Source: SG8-40 sp963792855
GTDB lineage: Bacteria; Pseudomonadota; Gammaproteobacteria; Burkholderiales; Eutrophovitaceae
DNA: 64,000 bases
Assembly: GCA_963792855.1 (NCBI GenBank)
Contig: CAWBXZ010000007.1
Span: forward strand, 62,001-126,000
Direction of reading: 5' to 3'
The notes under the pieces were generated by a model, which saw nothing but the letters and a program-made list of their open reading frames with translations, did not search any database and was not told where the DNA came from. Position 1 is the stretch's first letter; each line of letters starts with the position of its first letter. Shown here in pieces: positions 46,249-55,100 of the stretch. A program made the translations under genes and the position numbers.

Positions 46249-46273
46249 TTAATCGAACAAGCTGATCGATTAA
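46249..46273. promoter_or_regulatory. LysR/OxyR-type operator upstream of katG
   Basis: Dyad TTAATCGA-N9-TCGATTAA (46249-46256 and 46266-46273). It contains ATC-N9-GAT, a LysR-type consensus. The centre is near -54 relative to the predicted start and adjoins the -35, as expected for an OxyR-like activator. OxyR itself is not in the window. Confidence 0.5.
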
Positions 46274-46425
46274 TCTTATGAGAAGCTCCGTCTTGATTTG
46301 TTGGATAAATCAGAGGCCGATTTCGTCATGTCGCGCGCGGCATGGTCTTGCATGAATGGCGGTCTGGCGTCAGGCCGGCCGGCCCTGGTACATCGAGAGT
46401 GCAAGTCCATGGCGGCACAAGCCGC

Positions 46426-46445
46426 CGGACTTTTCAGAAAGTCCG
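46426..46445 (-). terminator. Hairpin after the flavin reductase gene
   Basis: Perfect 8-bp stem CGGACTTT / AAAGTCCG with a 4-base loop, 10 bases beyond the minus-strand stop at 46455. No T-run follows, so it may be a weak terminator or only protect the 3' end. Confidence 0.3.
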
Positions 46446-46454
46446 CGGAGGCGT

Positions 46455-47132
46455 CTAACGGTACACGCCGTCCCAGGGGCCGGGTTGCACCGTTGCGCTT
46501 TGTTTGTCCCCGGTCGCAACCGGCCGGTTCAGCGTGATCACCGTATCGGGCCGGACCACGGAATAATCCATGTAGCCCATCCGTGCCAGCGGGCGCATTG
46601 CGCCGGTATCGACGATGCCGTTCCTGACGTAAGCATCGTCAATGTAGATCGCCACGACATGGCCGAACACGAGCACATGCTCGATCTGCGAATCGTCGGT
46701 GCGCGGCAGTGCGAGCGTTTTCCACAACCGGCACTCAAGTGCCGACGGGCTGGCCGCAACGCGCGGTGGCTTGACCAGGAGCGAGGGCGCGGTTTCGAGT
46801 TTCGCCAGCTCGAACTCGTCGACGTTTGCCGCGACCGGCGCCGAACTCAGATTCATCGCGTCGACCAGCGCCTCGGTCGCCATCGAGCAAGTGAACTCGC
46901 CGGTCTCTGCGATGTTGTTCAGACTGTCCTTGCGGCCTGCCGACGAGAACATGACCGTTGGCGGCGCATCACAGACCGCATTGAAAAAGCTGTACGGCGC
47001 AAGATTCAGCACGCCGTCCTTGCTGATCGAACTGATCCAGCCGATCGGGCGCGGCGCCACGAGCGCCTTGAACGGGTTGTGGGCCATGCCGTGGTTGCGG
47101 TGTTCGTTCGGATTTTCCAGCGAGTAGTGCAT
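46455..47132 (-). CDS. Flavin reductase-like FMN-binding split-barrel protein
   Basis: 225-aa member of the flavin-reductase/DIM6-NTAB family. Features are FKALVAPRPIGWISSISKDG near 21-40, NLAPYSFFNAVCDAPPTVMF near 43-62 (FMN-binding loop), and RKDSLNNIAETGEFTC. Such proteins bind FMN and often supply reduced flavin or have oxygenase-linked roles. It lies 27 bases downstream of polA on the same strand and may be cotranscribed. GAGAG precedes ATG 47132. Partner enzyme unknown. Confidence 0.82.
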   Translation of the reverse strand: MHYSLENPNEHRNHGMAHNPFKALVAPRPIGWISSISKDGVLNLAPYSFFNAVCDAPPTVMFSSAGRKDSLNNIAETGEFTCSMATEALVDAMNLSSAPVAANVDEFELAKLETAPSLLVKPPRVAASPSALECRLWKTLALPRTDDSQIEHVLVFGHVVAIYIDDAYVRNGIVDTGAMRPLARMGYMDYSVVRPDTVITLNRPVATGDKQSATVQPGPWDGVYR

Positions 47133-47159
47133 GTGCTCTCGATTGTGTTGTTCGGCGAC

Positions 47160-49865
47160 TTAGTGTGCCTGCTCCCAATTCGGTCCGGCCCCGACGTCCG
47201 CCACCAGCGGCACATCGAGTTGCGCAACACTCGCCATCAGTTCGGGAACGGTTTTCTTCACCAGCGCCAGTTCCGGCGCGGGGACTTCGAGCACCAGTTC
47301 GTCATGCACCTGCATGACCATACGCGTGGCCAGCTTTTCCGTGGCGATCCAGTTGTGCACGGAGATCATGGACAATTTGATCAGGTCGGCTGCGGTGCCC
47401 TGCATCGGCGCGTTGATGGCGGCGCGCTCGGCGGCCTGGCGGCGTTGGTGGTTGGATGCCCTGATCTCGGCGAGATAGAGGCGGCGCCCGAAAACCGTTT
47501 CGACATAGCCCTTGTCCTTTGCGGTCTCGCGGGTGCGTTGCATGTAGTCAGCGACACCGGGATAGCGCGCGAAGTAGCGGTCGATGTATTGCTGCGCGGC
47601 GGCGCGCTCGATGCCTAACTGGCCCGCCAGCCCGAACGCCGACATGCCGTAGATCAGGCCGAAGTTGATGACCTTGGCGTAGCGGCGCTGCTCGCTGGTG
47701 ACTTCGTCCTGGCTGGTGCCAAAAATCTCCGAGGCGGTGTGGCGGTGCACATCGGAGCCCTCGCGGAAAGCCTTCAGCAGGTTTTCGTCCTGCGACAGGT
47801 GCGCCATGATGCGCAGCTCGATCTGCGAGTAGTCGGCGGAAACGATGCTGCAACCTTCGGGTGCGATGAAGGCTTCACGCACGCGGCGGCCTTCGGCCGT
47901 GCGTACCGGGATGTTCTGCAGGTTCGGGTCGTTGCTGGCCAGGCGCCCGGTGTTCGCGACGGCCTGTGCGTAGTTGGTGTGCACGCGACCGGTTTCCGGA
48001 TTCACCATCTTCGGCAGCTTGTCGGTGTAGGTCGATTTGAGTTTCGACAGTGCCCGGTACTCGAGGAGCAGTTTCGGCAACGGGTGATCGAGTGCCAGTT
48101 GCTGCAGTACGTCCTCATCGGTGGACGGCTGGCCGCCGGGCGTTTTCTTTATCACCGGCAGTTTTTGTTTGACGAACAAGATTTCCTGCAGCTGTTTGGG
48201 CGAGCCGAGGTTGAAAGGCTGGCCGGCCTGCTCGTGTACTTCTTTCTCGATTTCACCGAGCCGTGCGGACAGTTCGGCAGTCTGCTTTCTCAGCACCCCG
48301 ACATCGAGCAGCACCCCGTGGCGCTCGATGGTGAACAGAATCTCCATCACCGGCATTTCGATGGCGCTGTAGACGTTCATCAGCTTCTCGTCGCGCTCGA
48401 TCGCCGGGAACATCTCCCGGTGTAGCTGAAGCGTGATATCGGCATCCTCGCCGGCGTAATCTCTTGCGCCTTCCAGATTGACTTGCGAAAAGGAAATGCG
48501 CGAAGCACCTTTTCCGGTCATCTCGTCGTAGCTGATGGTCTTGATGCCAAGATGCCGAACAGCAAGGCTGTCCATGTCGTGCGGCCGGTGGCTCTCCAGC
48601 ACGTAGGACTGCAGCAGGGTATCGTGCGCCACGCCGGCGACCCGCACGCTATGGTTGGCGAAAATGTGCAGGTCGTACTTCATGTTCTGGCCGAGCTTGG
48701 GCTTGTCGGGATTTTCCAGCCAGCCTTTGAGTTTGCCGAGCACGGTTTCCAGCGACAGTTGCGCCGGAACCCCTGCATAGTCGTGCGCAACGGGAATGTA
48801 GCCGGCCGTGCCCGGTTTGACGCTGAGTGATATGCCGACCAGCCTTGCCGTCATCGGATCGAGACCGGTGGTTTCGGTGTCGAGCGACACGAGTTCCGCG
48901 TCGTCGATGCGCGCCAGCCAGGCGTCGAGCGCCTCTTCGGTCAGCACCAGTTCGTAGTCGCGCTGCGCTGCGGGTTTTGCTTCAGGGGCGTCTGTCTCCG
49001 AGCCGCTCCCGCCTTCGGCGCGGCTGTTCAGTTCCGCCAGCCAGCTCTTGAATCCCAGCTTGCCGTACAGCGCGGTGAGTGCGTCGGCATCTTCTTCTTT
49101 CGGTGCCAGGTCCTCGAACTCGAATGGCAGGTCGCAATCGCGCTTCAGCGTGACCAGGGCGCGTGCGGTGGGTAGCCAGGGGAGTGCCGCACGAAGGTTT
49201 TCTCCGACCTTGCCGCCGATCTCGTCGGCGTGGGCAATAATCTCGTCGAGGCTGCCGTATGTTTCGAGCCACTTGACCGCTGTTTTCGGGCCGACTTTTT
49301 CCACGCCCGGCACGTTATCGACCGAATCGCCGACCAGCGTCTGGTAATCGACCATCTGGTCGGGCCGGACGCCGAACTTGTTCTTTACCCCGTCATCATC
49401 CAGTGTTTCGTTGGACATGGTGTTGACCAGGGTGACGCCGGGACGCACCAGTTGCGCGATATCCTTGTCCCCGGTGGAAATGAGGGTTTCCATGCCGTTG
49501 GCGCCCGCCTGCTCCGCAAGCGTGGCGATGACGTCGTCGGCTTCGATGCCGCCTTCGTTGATCAGCGGTATGCCCATTGCTTTGATGCACTGGTGCAGCG
49601 GTTCGATCTGTGAGGCAAGGTCGTCCGGCATCGGCGGGCGGTTCGCCTTGTACTCGGGATACAGGTCGTCGCGAAACGTCTTTCCTTTTGCGTCGAATAC
49701 ACAGGCGATATAATCCGCCGCGGTTTCCTTGCGTAAACGGCGCAACATGTTGAGCACGCCGTAGATCGCTCCGGTCGGTTCTCCGTCCTTGTTGCGCAGA
49801 TCCGGCATCGCGTGGAAAGCGCGGTACAGGTAGGAAGAGCCGTCTACAAGAACCAGTTTTGTCAT
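47160..49865 (-). CDS. polA: DNA polymerase I
   Basis: 901-aa repair and Okazaki-fragment polymerase with all three activities apparent. The N-terminal 5'-3' exonuclease domain (LVLVDGSSYLYRAFHAMPDL; GDKDIAQLV; GDSVDNVPGVEKVG) fills about 1-290. The 3'-5' exonuclease has VSLDTETTGLDPM near 326. Polymerase motifs A (VSADYSQIELRIMAHL near 680), B (RRYAKVINFGLIYGMSAFGL near 730) and C (MQVHDELVLEVP near 856) are intact. Length fits the family. ATG 49865 gives the conserved start; 21 extra residues from 49928 would overlap the divergent gene. Only 26 bases separate it from the divergent LOG-family start. Confidence 0.95.
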   Translation of the reverse strand: MTKLVLVDGSSYLYRAFHAMPDLRNKDGEPTGAIYGVLNMLRRLRKETAADYIACVFDAKGKTFRDDLYPEYKANRPPMPDDLASQIEPLHQCIKAMGIPLINEGGIEADDVIATLAEQAGANGMETLISTGDKDIAQLVRPGVTLVNTMSNETLDDDGVKNKFGVRPDQMVDYQTLVGDSVDNVPGVEKVGPKTAVKWLETYGSLDEIIAHADEIGGKVGENLRAALPWLPTARALVTLKRDCDLPFEFEDLAPKEEDADALTALYGKLGFKSWLAELNSRAEGGSGSETDAPEAKPAAQRDYELVLTEEALDAWLARIDDAELVSLDTETTGLDPMTARLVGISLSVKPGTAGYIPVAHDYAGVPAQLSLETVLGKLKGWLENPDKPKLGQNMKYDLHIFANHSVRVAGVAHDTLLQSYVLESHRPHDMDSLAVRHLGIKTISYDEMTGKGASRISFSQVNLEGARDYAGEDADITLQLHREMFPAIERDEKLMNVYSAIEMPVMEILFTIERHGVLLDVGVLRKQTAELSARLGEIEKEVHEQAGQPFNLGSPKQLQEILFVKQKLPVIKKTPGGQPSTDEDVLQQLALDHPLPKLLLEYRALSKLKSTYTDKLPKMVNPETGRVHTNYAQAVANTGRLASNDPNLQNIPVRTAEGRRVREAFIAPEGCSIVSADYSQIELRIMAHLSQDENLLKAFREGSDVHRHTASEIFGTSQDEVTSEQRRYAKVINFGLIYGMSAFGLAGQLGIERAAAQQYIDRYFARYPGVADYMQRTRETAKDKGYVETVFGRRLYLAEIRASNHQRRQAAERAAINAPMQGTAADLIKLSMISVHNWIATEKLATRMVMQVHDELVLEVPAPELALVKKTVPELMASVAQLDVPLVADVGAGPNWEQAH

Positions 49866-49891
49866 CGGCGAAGGCCGTACGAGAACCCAGA

Positions 49892-50620
49892 ATGAGCGGA
49901 ACGCAGAAAATAACCACCCCGATCGCACCCGAACTCGTCGAGAAAACGTGGTCCGCGCGCGAGTCGTGGAGAGTGTTCGGGATTATGGCAGAGTTCGTCG
50001 AGTCGACCGAGCGGCTGGCACACATCCGCCCGGCAGTCTCGTTTTTCGGCAGTGCCCGCATTCAGGAAGGCCATCGCTATTACGAACTGGCACGGCAGAT
50101 TGCGCGCAGTCTTTCCGACGCGGGATTCGCCGTCATCTCCGGCGGCGGGCCCGGCATCATGGAAGCGGCCAACAAGGGCGCCTATTACGGCAAATCCTTG
50201 TCGATCGGCTTGAATATCCAGTTGCCGAACGAGCAGGTCAGCAATCCGTTTCAGGACGTCAGCCAGAGTTTTCGCCATTTTTTCGCGCGCAAGGTGATGT
50301 TCGTCAAGTTCGCGTCCGCTTACGTGGTGATGCCCGGCGGATTCGGCACGCTGGACGAATTGATGGAAGCACTCACGCTGGTGCAGACGGGAAAGGTGCG
50401 GCGCATCCCGCTGATCCTCGTTCACACGCCTTTCTGGGCGGGGTTGATCGACTGGATGAAGCAGCGCCTGATCGAGGAAAAGATGATCGATGCGGAAGAC
50501 ATGGACCTCATCCAGGTGCTTGACGAACCGCAGCAGGTCGTCGACGCCATTTTCAACCATTACGAGAAGCGTACCTTCGAGCCTTCGCCCGCCGAACGTG
50601 AAGCGCAACTCAATCTGTAA
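49892..50620 (+). CDS. LOG-family (TIGR00730) nucleotide phosphoribohydrolase-like protein
   Basis: 242-aa cytosolic protein. The Rossmann-like core contains VSFFGSARIQEGHRYYELAR, ISGGGPGIMEAANKGAYYG near 92-110 and the catalytic PGGFGTLDELMEAL near 149-162 (PGGxGTxxE). Members hydrolyse nucleoside 5'-monophosphates to base plus ribose 5-phosphate; the plant and pathogen forms activate cytokinins, while bacterial PpnN acts in purine salvage. ATG 49892 is preceded by GAGAACCC. The spacing of 26 bases from divergent polA forces promoters into opposing coding sequence. Confidence 0.85.
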   Translation: MSGTQKITTPIAPELVEKTWSARESWRVFGIMAEFVESTERLAHIRPAVSFFGSARIQEGHRYYELARQIARSLSDAGFAVISGGGPGIMEAANKGAYYGKSLSIGLNIQLPNEQVSNPFQDVSQSFRHFFARKVMFVKFASAYVVMPGGFGTLDELMEALTLVQTGKVRRIPLILVHTPFWAGLIDWMKQRLIEEKMIDAEDMDLIQVLDEPQQVVDAIFNHYEKRTFEPSPAEREAQLNL

Positions 50621-50669
50621 ACCGGATTTTTGAGCTGAACGCGCAGCCAGTACCTTAATTTCTTCCTCG

Positions 50670-51620
50670 ATGTCGGTATTTACAAAAGTCACTTCGGAAC
50701 AGGCGAGCGCCTGGCTACGCAATTACTCGATCGGTTCGCTGGTGGAGCTCAAGGGCATTTTGTCCGGCATCGAGAACACCAACTACTTCCTGACGACGAC
50801 GCATGGCCGCTACGTGCTGACCCTGTTCGAGAAACTCACGCCGAAGGAACTGCCGTTTTATCTGAACCTGATGGCGCACCTGAGCAATCACGGCGTACCG
50901 TCGCCGAAGCCCATCGCCAATCTGCAGAATGAATTTCTGGGAGAACTCAACGGCAAGCCGGCAGCCATCGTCACCTGCCTGCCGGGCCAGCCGGTGATGG
51001 ACCCCGGGCCGGATCACTGTGCCCTGGTGGGAGAGCAACTCGCCGACATGCATCTGTCGGGCCAGTCCTTCAAACAGCATCTCGACAATCTGCGCTGCGC
51101 CAACTGGTGGACGAAGGTCGCGCCGGAGATCTATCCGTTTCTGAGCCGGGACGACGCGCAACTGCTGCGATCGGAAATCGAATTTCAGTCAGCGGTCTCG
51201 CGCAGCGGTTTGCCGCGCGGGCCCGTGCACGCAGACCTGTTCCGCGACAATGTCCTTTTCGACGGCGACATCGTCGGCGGTTTCATCGATTTTTACTTCG
51301 CCTGCGTCGACAGCTTTATCTACGACGTCGCCATCACCGTGAACGACTGGTGTACCAATCCGGATGCGACACTCGATGCCGCGCGGTGCGAGGCCCTGCT
51401 GGGCGCGTACGCGACGGTGCGCAGCTTCACCGATCAGGAACGCGCCTTGTGGCCAGCGATGCTGCGAGCCGGCACACTCAGGTTCTGGGTGTCACGCCTC
51501 TACGATTTTCATCTGCCGCGGCCGGGTGAATTGACCCACGCGCACGATCCGGAGCCGTTTCGCAGACTGTTGCTGCGTTATCGCGCCGGCGGTGCGGACG
51601 CGAGTTTTCTGCCGGCATAG
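50670..51620 (+). CDS. thrB: Homoserine kinase ThrB, type II (APH-like fold)
   Basis: 316-aa kinase phosphorylating homoserine on the way to threonine. It belongs to the aminoglycoside-phosphotransferase-fold ThrB found in many Beta- and Gammaproteobacteria, not the GHMP-type ThrB. Features are LKGILSGIENTNYFLTTTHG near 27-46, RYVLTLFEKLTPKELPFYL, the Brenner motif GPVHADLFRDNVLFDG near 183-198 and GGFIDFYFAC near 203. Length matches the family. It begins 50 bases after the LOG gene; no strong ribosome-binding site is visible at ATG 50670. It converges on uvrD. Confidence 0.9.
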   Translation: MSVFTKVTSEQASAWLRNYSIGSLVELKGILSGIENTNYFLTTTHGRYVLTLFEKLTPKELPFYLNLMAHLSNHGVPSPKPIANLQNEFLGELNGKPAAIVTCLPGQPVMDPGPDHCALVGEQLADMHLSGQSFKQHLDNLRCANWWTKVAPEIYPFLSRDDAQLLRSEIEFQSAVSRSGLPRGPVHADLFRDNVLFDGDIVGGFIDFYFACVDSFIYDVAITVNDWCTNPDATLDAARCEALLGAYATVRSFTDQERALWPAMLRAGTLRFWVSRLYDFHLPRPGELTHAHDPEPFRRLLLRYRAGGADASFLPA

Positions 51621-51660
51621 GCCGCCGGTGCGGCCAGAGCACAGGGAGGTCGAGCGCCGG

Positions 51661-53871
51661 TCAGGCCGCTGAGAGCTTGGCGTACTCGAGGGCGAGCCAC
51701 TTCAACCCTTCGTTGCGGAAATTCACCTGGACGCGGGCGTCATTGCCGCTGCCTTCGGCTTGCACGATCACACCGCCACCGAACTTCGGGTGCGACACCT
51801 GCTGGCCAATGCGGAATCCGCCGACGGTTACCGGCATGGAACGCATGCGCGGGGCCGGTGGCGCGGTGCTCGTGCCGCCAGGCGCAAACGGCCGGGCCGA
51901 GACGTTGAGGCGCTTGAGCAGTTCTTGCGGCACTTCATCCAGAAACCGGGATGCGACGTTGTAACGCGTCTGCCCGTGCAACATGCGCGTCTGTGCCAGC
52001 GTCAGATACAGCCGCCGGCGCGCGCGTGTCATCGCCACGTACATCAGGCGCCGTTCTTCCTCGAGACCGCCCTCTTCGTTGAGGCTGTTTTCGTGCGGGA
52101 ACAGGCCTTCTTCCAGTCCGCTCATGAAGACCGTGTGAAATTCCAGCCCCTTGGCCGAATGCACCGTCATCAACTGCAGGGCGTCGGCACCGGCGGCTGC
52201 CTGGTTTTCACCCGCTTCGAGCGAAGCGTGAGCAAGGAAAGCGCTGAGCGGATCGAGTTCCTGCACTTCGGGCGCATCCGCCTCGCCAGTGACCGCGTTG
52301 GCGGTATCGGCCTCATAGTTGGCGAGGCCTTCTTCCGACACGAAGGACGCGGCGGCATTGACCAGCTCCTCGAGGTTTTCCACACGGTCAGCGCCTTCGC
52401 GCTCCTTGCGGTAGTGGTCGACCAGGCCGCTGGCCTCGATCACGTGTTCCACCTGTTCCTGCAACGGCAGTCCTTCGGTGGCGTTGCGCATGGATTCGAC
52501 CAGCCTGATGAAGGCGGCGATTGCCGCACCGGCGCGCCCCGTCGGCGTACTCGAGCACGCTGCCTGCCACAGGCTGATGCCCGCGCCCTCGGAGGCTGAC
52601 TGAATCTGCTCCAGCGTGCGGTTGCCGATACCGCGGGTGGGAAAATTGACCACTCGTAGCAGCGCGCCGTCGTCCTGCGGATTGGCGATCAGGCGCAGGT
52701 AGGCCAGTGCATGTTTGATCTCCTGGCGTTCGAAAAAACGCAGACCGCCGTAAACGCGATAGGCGATGCCGGCGTTGAACAACGCGTGCTCAAGCACGCG
52801 TGACTGCGCGTTGGAGCGATACAACAGCGCGATGTCGGACAGACTGACGCCTTCGTTTTTCAGTGCCCGGACCTCGTCGAGTATGTAAGCCGCCTCGTCG
52901 ACGTCGGTCGCCGCCTCGTAAACCCGCAGCAGTTCGCCTTTGCCTTCGGAGGTCCACAGGTTCTTGCCAAGACGCGCGCGGTTGTTGCGAATCAGCGCAT
53001 TGGCCGCATCGAGGATGTTGCCGTGCGAGCGGTAGTTCTGTTCCAGTTTGATGACCTTCTCGACGCCGAAATCGGTCTCGAAATCGAGCATGTTGCCGGT
53101 GCGTGCGCCCCGGAAGGCGTAGATTGACTGGTCGTCGTCGCCTACCGCCATGACGGTAGAGTCGGGGCCCGCGAGCAGTTTCAGCCACATGTACTGCAGG
53201 CGGTTGGTGTCCTGGAATTCGTCGACCAGAATGTGCTTGAAGCGGTTCTGGTAGTGGCTGCGCAGAATCTCGTTTTTCTGCAACAGCTCGAAGCAGCGCA
53301 GCAGCAGTTCGGCGAAGTCCACCACGCCCTCGCGGTTGCACTGCGCGTCGTAGGCGGCGTACACGTCGAGCAGGCGGCGCGAAAAATCGTCCACCGCCTC
53401 GACCGCGTTGGCGCGCAGGCCTTCTTCCTTGTTGGAGTTGATGAAGTACTGGGCCTGGCGCGGCGGATACTTCTCGTCGTCCACGCCCAGGCCCTTCATT
53501 ACGCGCTTGACCATCGACAGCTGGTCGGCGCTGTCGAGGATCTGGAAGGTTTGCGGCAGCCCGGCCTCGCGATGATGCGCGCGCAGCAAGCGGTTGCACA
53601 GTCCGTGAAAAGTGCCCACCCACATGCCGCGCGTGTTGATCGGCAGCATGGCGGAAATGCGCGTTAGCATCTCGCGCGCCGCCTTGTTGGTGAAGGTGAC
53701 GGCCAGCACCGACAGCGGGCTGACCTGGCCGGTCTGGATCAGCCAGGCGATGCGGGTGGTCAGAACGCGGGTTTTTCCCGATCCGGCTCCGGCAAGTACC
53801 AGAGCCGAGGAATGAGGCAGCGTTACCGCTTCGAGCTGCTCGTTGTTAAGCCCTTCGAGAATTTGCGACAT
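51661..53871 (-). CDS. uvrD: UvrD/PcrA-family DNA helicase
   Basis: 736-aa superfamily 1A 3'-5' helicase for nucleotide excision and mismatch repair. Motif I is LVLAGAGSGKTRVL near 24-37, motif II LVDEFQDTNRLQ near 219, motif III AVGDDDQSIYAFRGA near 244, motif IV KLEQNYRSHGN near 279, motif V MTVHSAKGLEFHTVF near 562, and motif VI VAMTRARRRLYL near 609. The C-terminus ends in the short UvrD/PcrA tail domain. ATG 53871 gives the usual start; a GTG at 53895 would add eight residues. Rep is the alternative, but motif context and length favour UvrD. Confidence 0.92.
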   Translation of the reverse strand: MSQILEGLNNEQLEAVTLPHSSALVLAGAGSGKTRVLTTRIAWLIQTGQVSPLSVLAVTFTNKAAREMLTRISAMLPINTRGMWVGTFHGLCNRLLRAHHREAGLPQTFQILDSADQLSMVKRVMKGLGVDDEKYPPRQAQYFINSNKEEGLRANAVEAVDDFSRRLLDVYAAYDAQCNREGVVDFAELLLRCFELLQKNEILRSHYQNRFKHILVDEFQDTNRLQYMWLKLLAGPDSTVMAVGDDDQSIYAFRGARTGNMLDFETDFGVEKVIKLEQNYRSHGNILDAANALIRNNRARLGKNLWTSEGKGELLRVYEAATDVDEAAYILDEVRALKNEGVSLSDIALLYRSNAQSRVLEHALFNAGIAYRVYGGLRFFERQEIKHALAYLRLIANPQDDGALLRVVNFPTRGIGNRTLEQIQSASEGAGISLWQAACSSTPTGRAGAAIAAFIRLVESMRNATEGLPLQEQVEHVIEASGLVDHYRKEREGADRVENLEELVNAAASFVSEEGLANYEADTANAVTGEADAPEVQELDPLSAFLAHASLEAGENQAAAGADALQLMTVHSAKGLEFHTVFMSGLEEGLFPHENSLNEEGGLEEERRLMYVAMTRARRRLYLTLAQTRMLHGQTRYNVASRFLDEVPQELLKRLNVSARPFAPGGTSTAPPAPRMRSMPVTVGGFRIGQQVSHPKFGGGVIVQAEGSGNDARVQVNFRNEGLKWLALEYAKLSAA

Positions 53872-54007
53872 TACGACGTTATGGCTGTCCGGCACTCTGC
53901 AACCAGGTGCCGATGTGAATGATTAATTGCGCAGCCTGGCGCTGCGATTACCGAGGTTGAAAAAACTGCGCGCTGCTCAAGACCGGTTGTGACCGCAAGG
54001 GCGCCAA

Positions 54008-54895
54008 TTATACGGACGCCGCTCTGAGTCGTCTGCCTTCGTCTACCAGGTCCCTGATTTGCGATTCCAGAATCAGCCGCATTGCAAGATCGATCTCGTC
54101 GCCCGGGATGACCAGCGTGTCCGGCCGCGAGCGAAACGCGCCGGCAATCTGTAGCCGGATTGCGTCGATATCCACCCCTTCCGGTGTGGCGAACCGGATG
54201 ACCACGAAACTTTCTTCCGCGCCGGGAATACTCACGGCGGCGAAGGGGTTCGATGTGTCGACCGTCGGCACACGCTGAAAATTGACATGCGTGCGCGAGA
54301 ACTGCGGCGTGATGTAGTGAACGTAATCGGGCATGCGCCGCAGAATGGTTTCGGTGATCATTTCCAGCGAATGGCCGCGCTCGCGCAGATCGCGCTGGAT
54401 TTTCTGTATCCACTCGAGGTTGATGATGGGCGTAACCCCGATGAGGAGGTCCACATGCTGCGCGATATCGACGGTACCGGTTACCACGCCGCCGTGCAGC
54501 CCTTCGTAGACGAGCAGATCGGTATTCTCCGCAATCGGTTGCCAGGCGGTGAATGTCCCGGCTTTTTGGCCATAACGCGCGGCGCGCTCTTCGTTGTGGA
54601 GGTAATGCCGTGTGTTTCCCGTGCCCTGTTCCCCGTATTCACGGAACAGTGCCTCGAGGTCTTCGAACAGGTTGGCCTCGGGGCCGAAATGGCTGATCGC
54701 GCGTCCGGCCGTGCGCTCCCATTCGTCGGTGAGCTTGCGCATCTCGTCACGCTCGTATTTGTGGAAGCTGTCGCCCTCCACGAAAGCGGCGTTGATCGAC
54801 TCGACTTCGAACAGTGCCTCGAAAGTCGCCCGCACCGCGCTCGTGCCTGCGCCGGAGGAACCGGTAACCGCCACAATGGGATGTTTTCTGGACAT
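54008..54895 (-). CDS. prk: Phosphoribulokinase (CbbP/PrkB family)
   Basis: 295-aa P-loop kinase predicted to make ribulose 1,5-bisphosphate from ribulose 5-phosphate. The P-loop is VAVTGSSGAGTSAVR near 8-22. FVEGDSFHKYER near 38, FGPEANLFEDLEAL near 70 and LLVYEGLHGG near 127-136 are class-I proteobacterial PRK features. Length matches (290-300). No RuBisCO, cbbR, carboxysome or other Calvin-cycle gene is in the window. It sits alone upstream of uvrD, a setting also seen for PrkB-like enzymes in organisms without carbon fixation, so autotrophy should not be assumed. ATG 54895 is the family start. Confidence 0.87.
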   Translation of the reverse strand: MSRKHPIVAVTGSSGAGTSAVRATFEALFEVESINAAFVEGDSFHKYERDEMRKLTDEWERTAGRAISHFGPEANLFEDLEALFREYGEQGTGNTRHYLHNEERAARYGQKAGTFTAWQPIAENTDLLVYEGLHGGVVTGTVDIAQHVDLLIGVTPIINLEWIQKIQRDLRERGHSLEMITETILRRMPDYVHYITPQFSRTHVNFQRVPTVDTSNPFAAVSIPGAEESFVVIRFATPEGVDIDAIRLQIAGAFRSRPDTLVIPGDEIDLAMRLILESQIRDLVDEGRRLRAASV

Positions 54896-55100
54896 GAATC
54901 GGCAATTGGAAAACCTGCGCGAAACACTCGCGCGGGCGGCAGATGGTACAACGAAACGACTGCCTGGAACCGGGGTGCAAGTCGCGTGCGGCCGGCAAGG
55001 CGCCCGGTTGCCGGAAAAATACCCGCCTGTTTGCCTACTTAGGGCGAGCGTGAACGATATAATCCCCGTCTTCGTTGATTGATCACCCTCCGCTGCTGAA

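Noticed and set aside
54007..54012. TATAAT on the minus strand at the end of prk, upstream of uvrD
   Set aside because: No matching -35 at an acceptable distance, and it lies 136 bases from the uvrD start.
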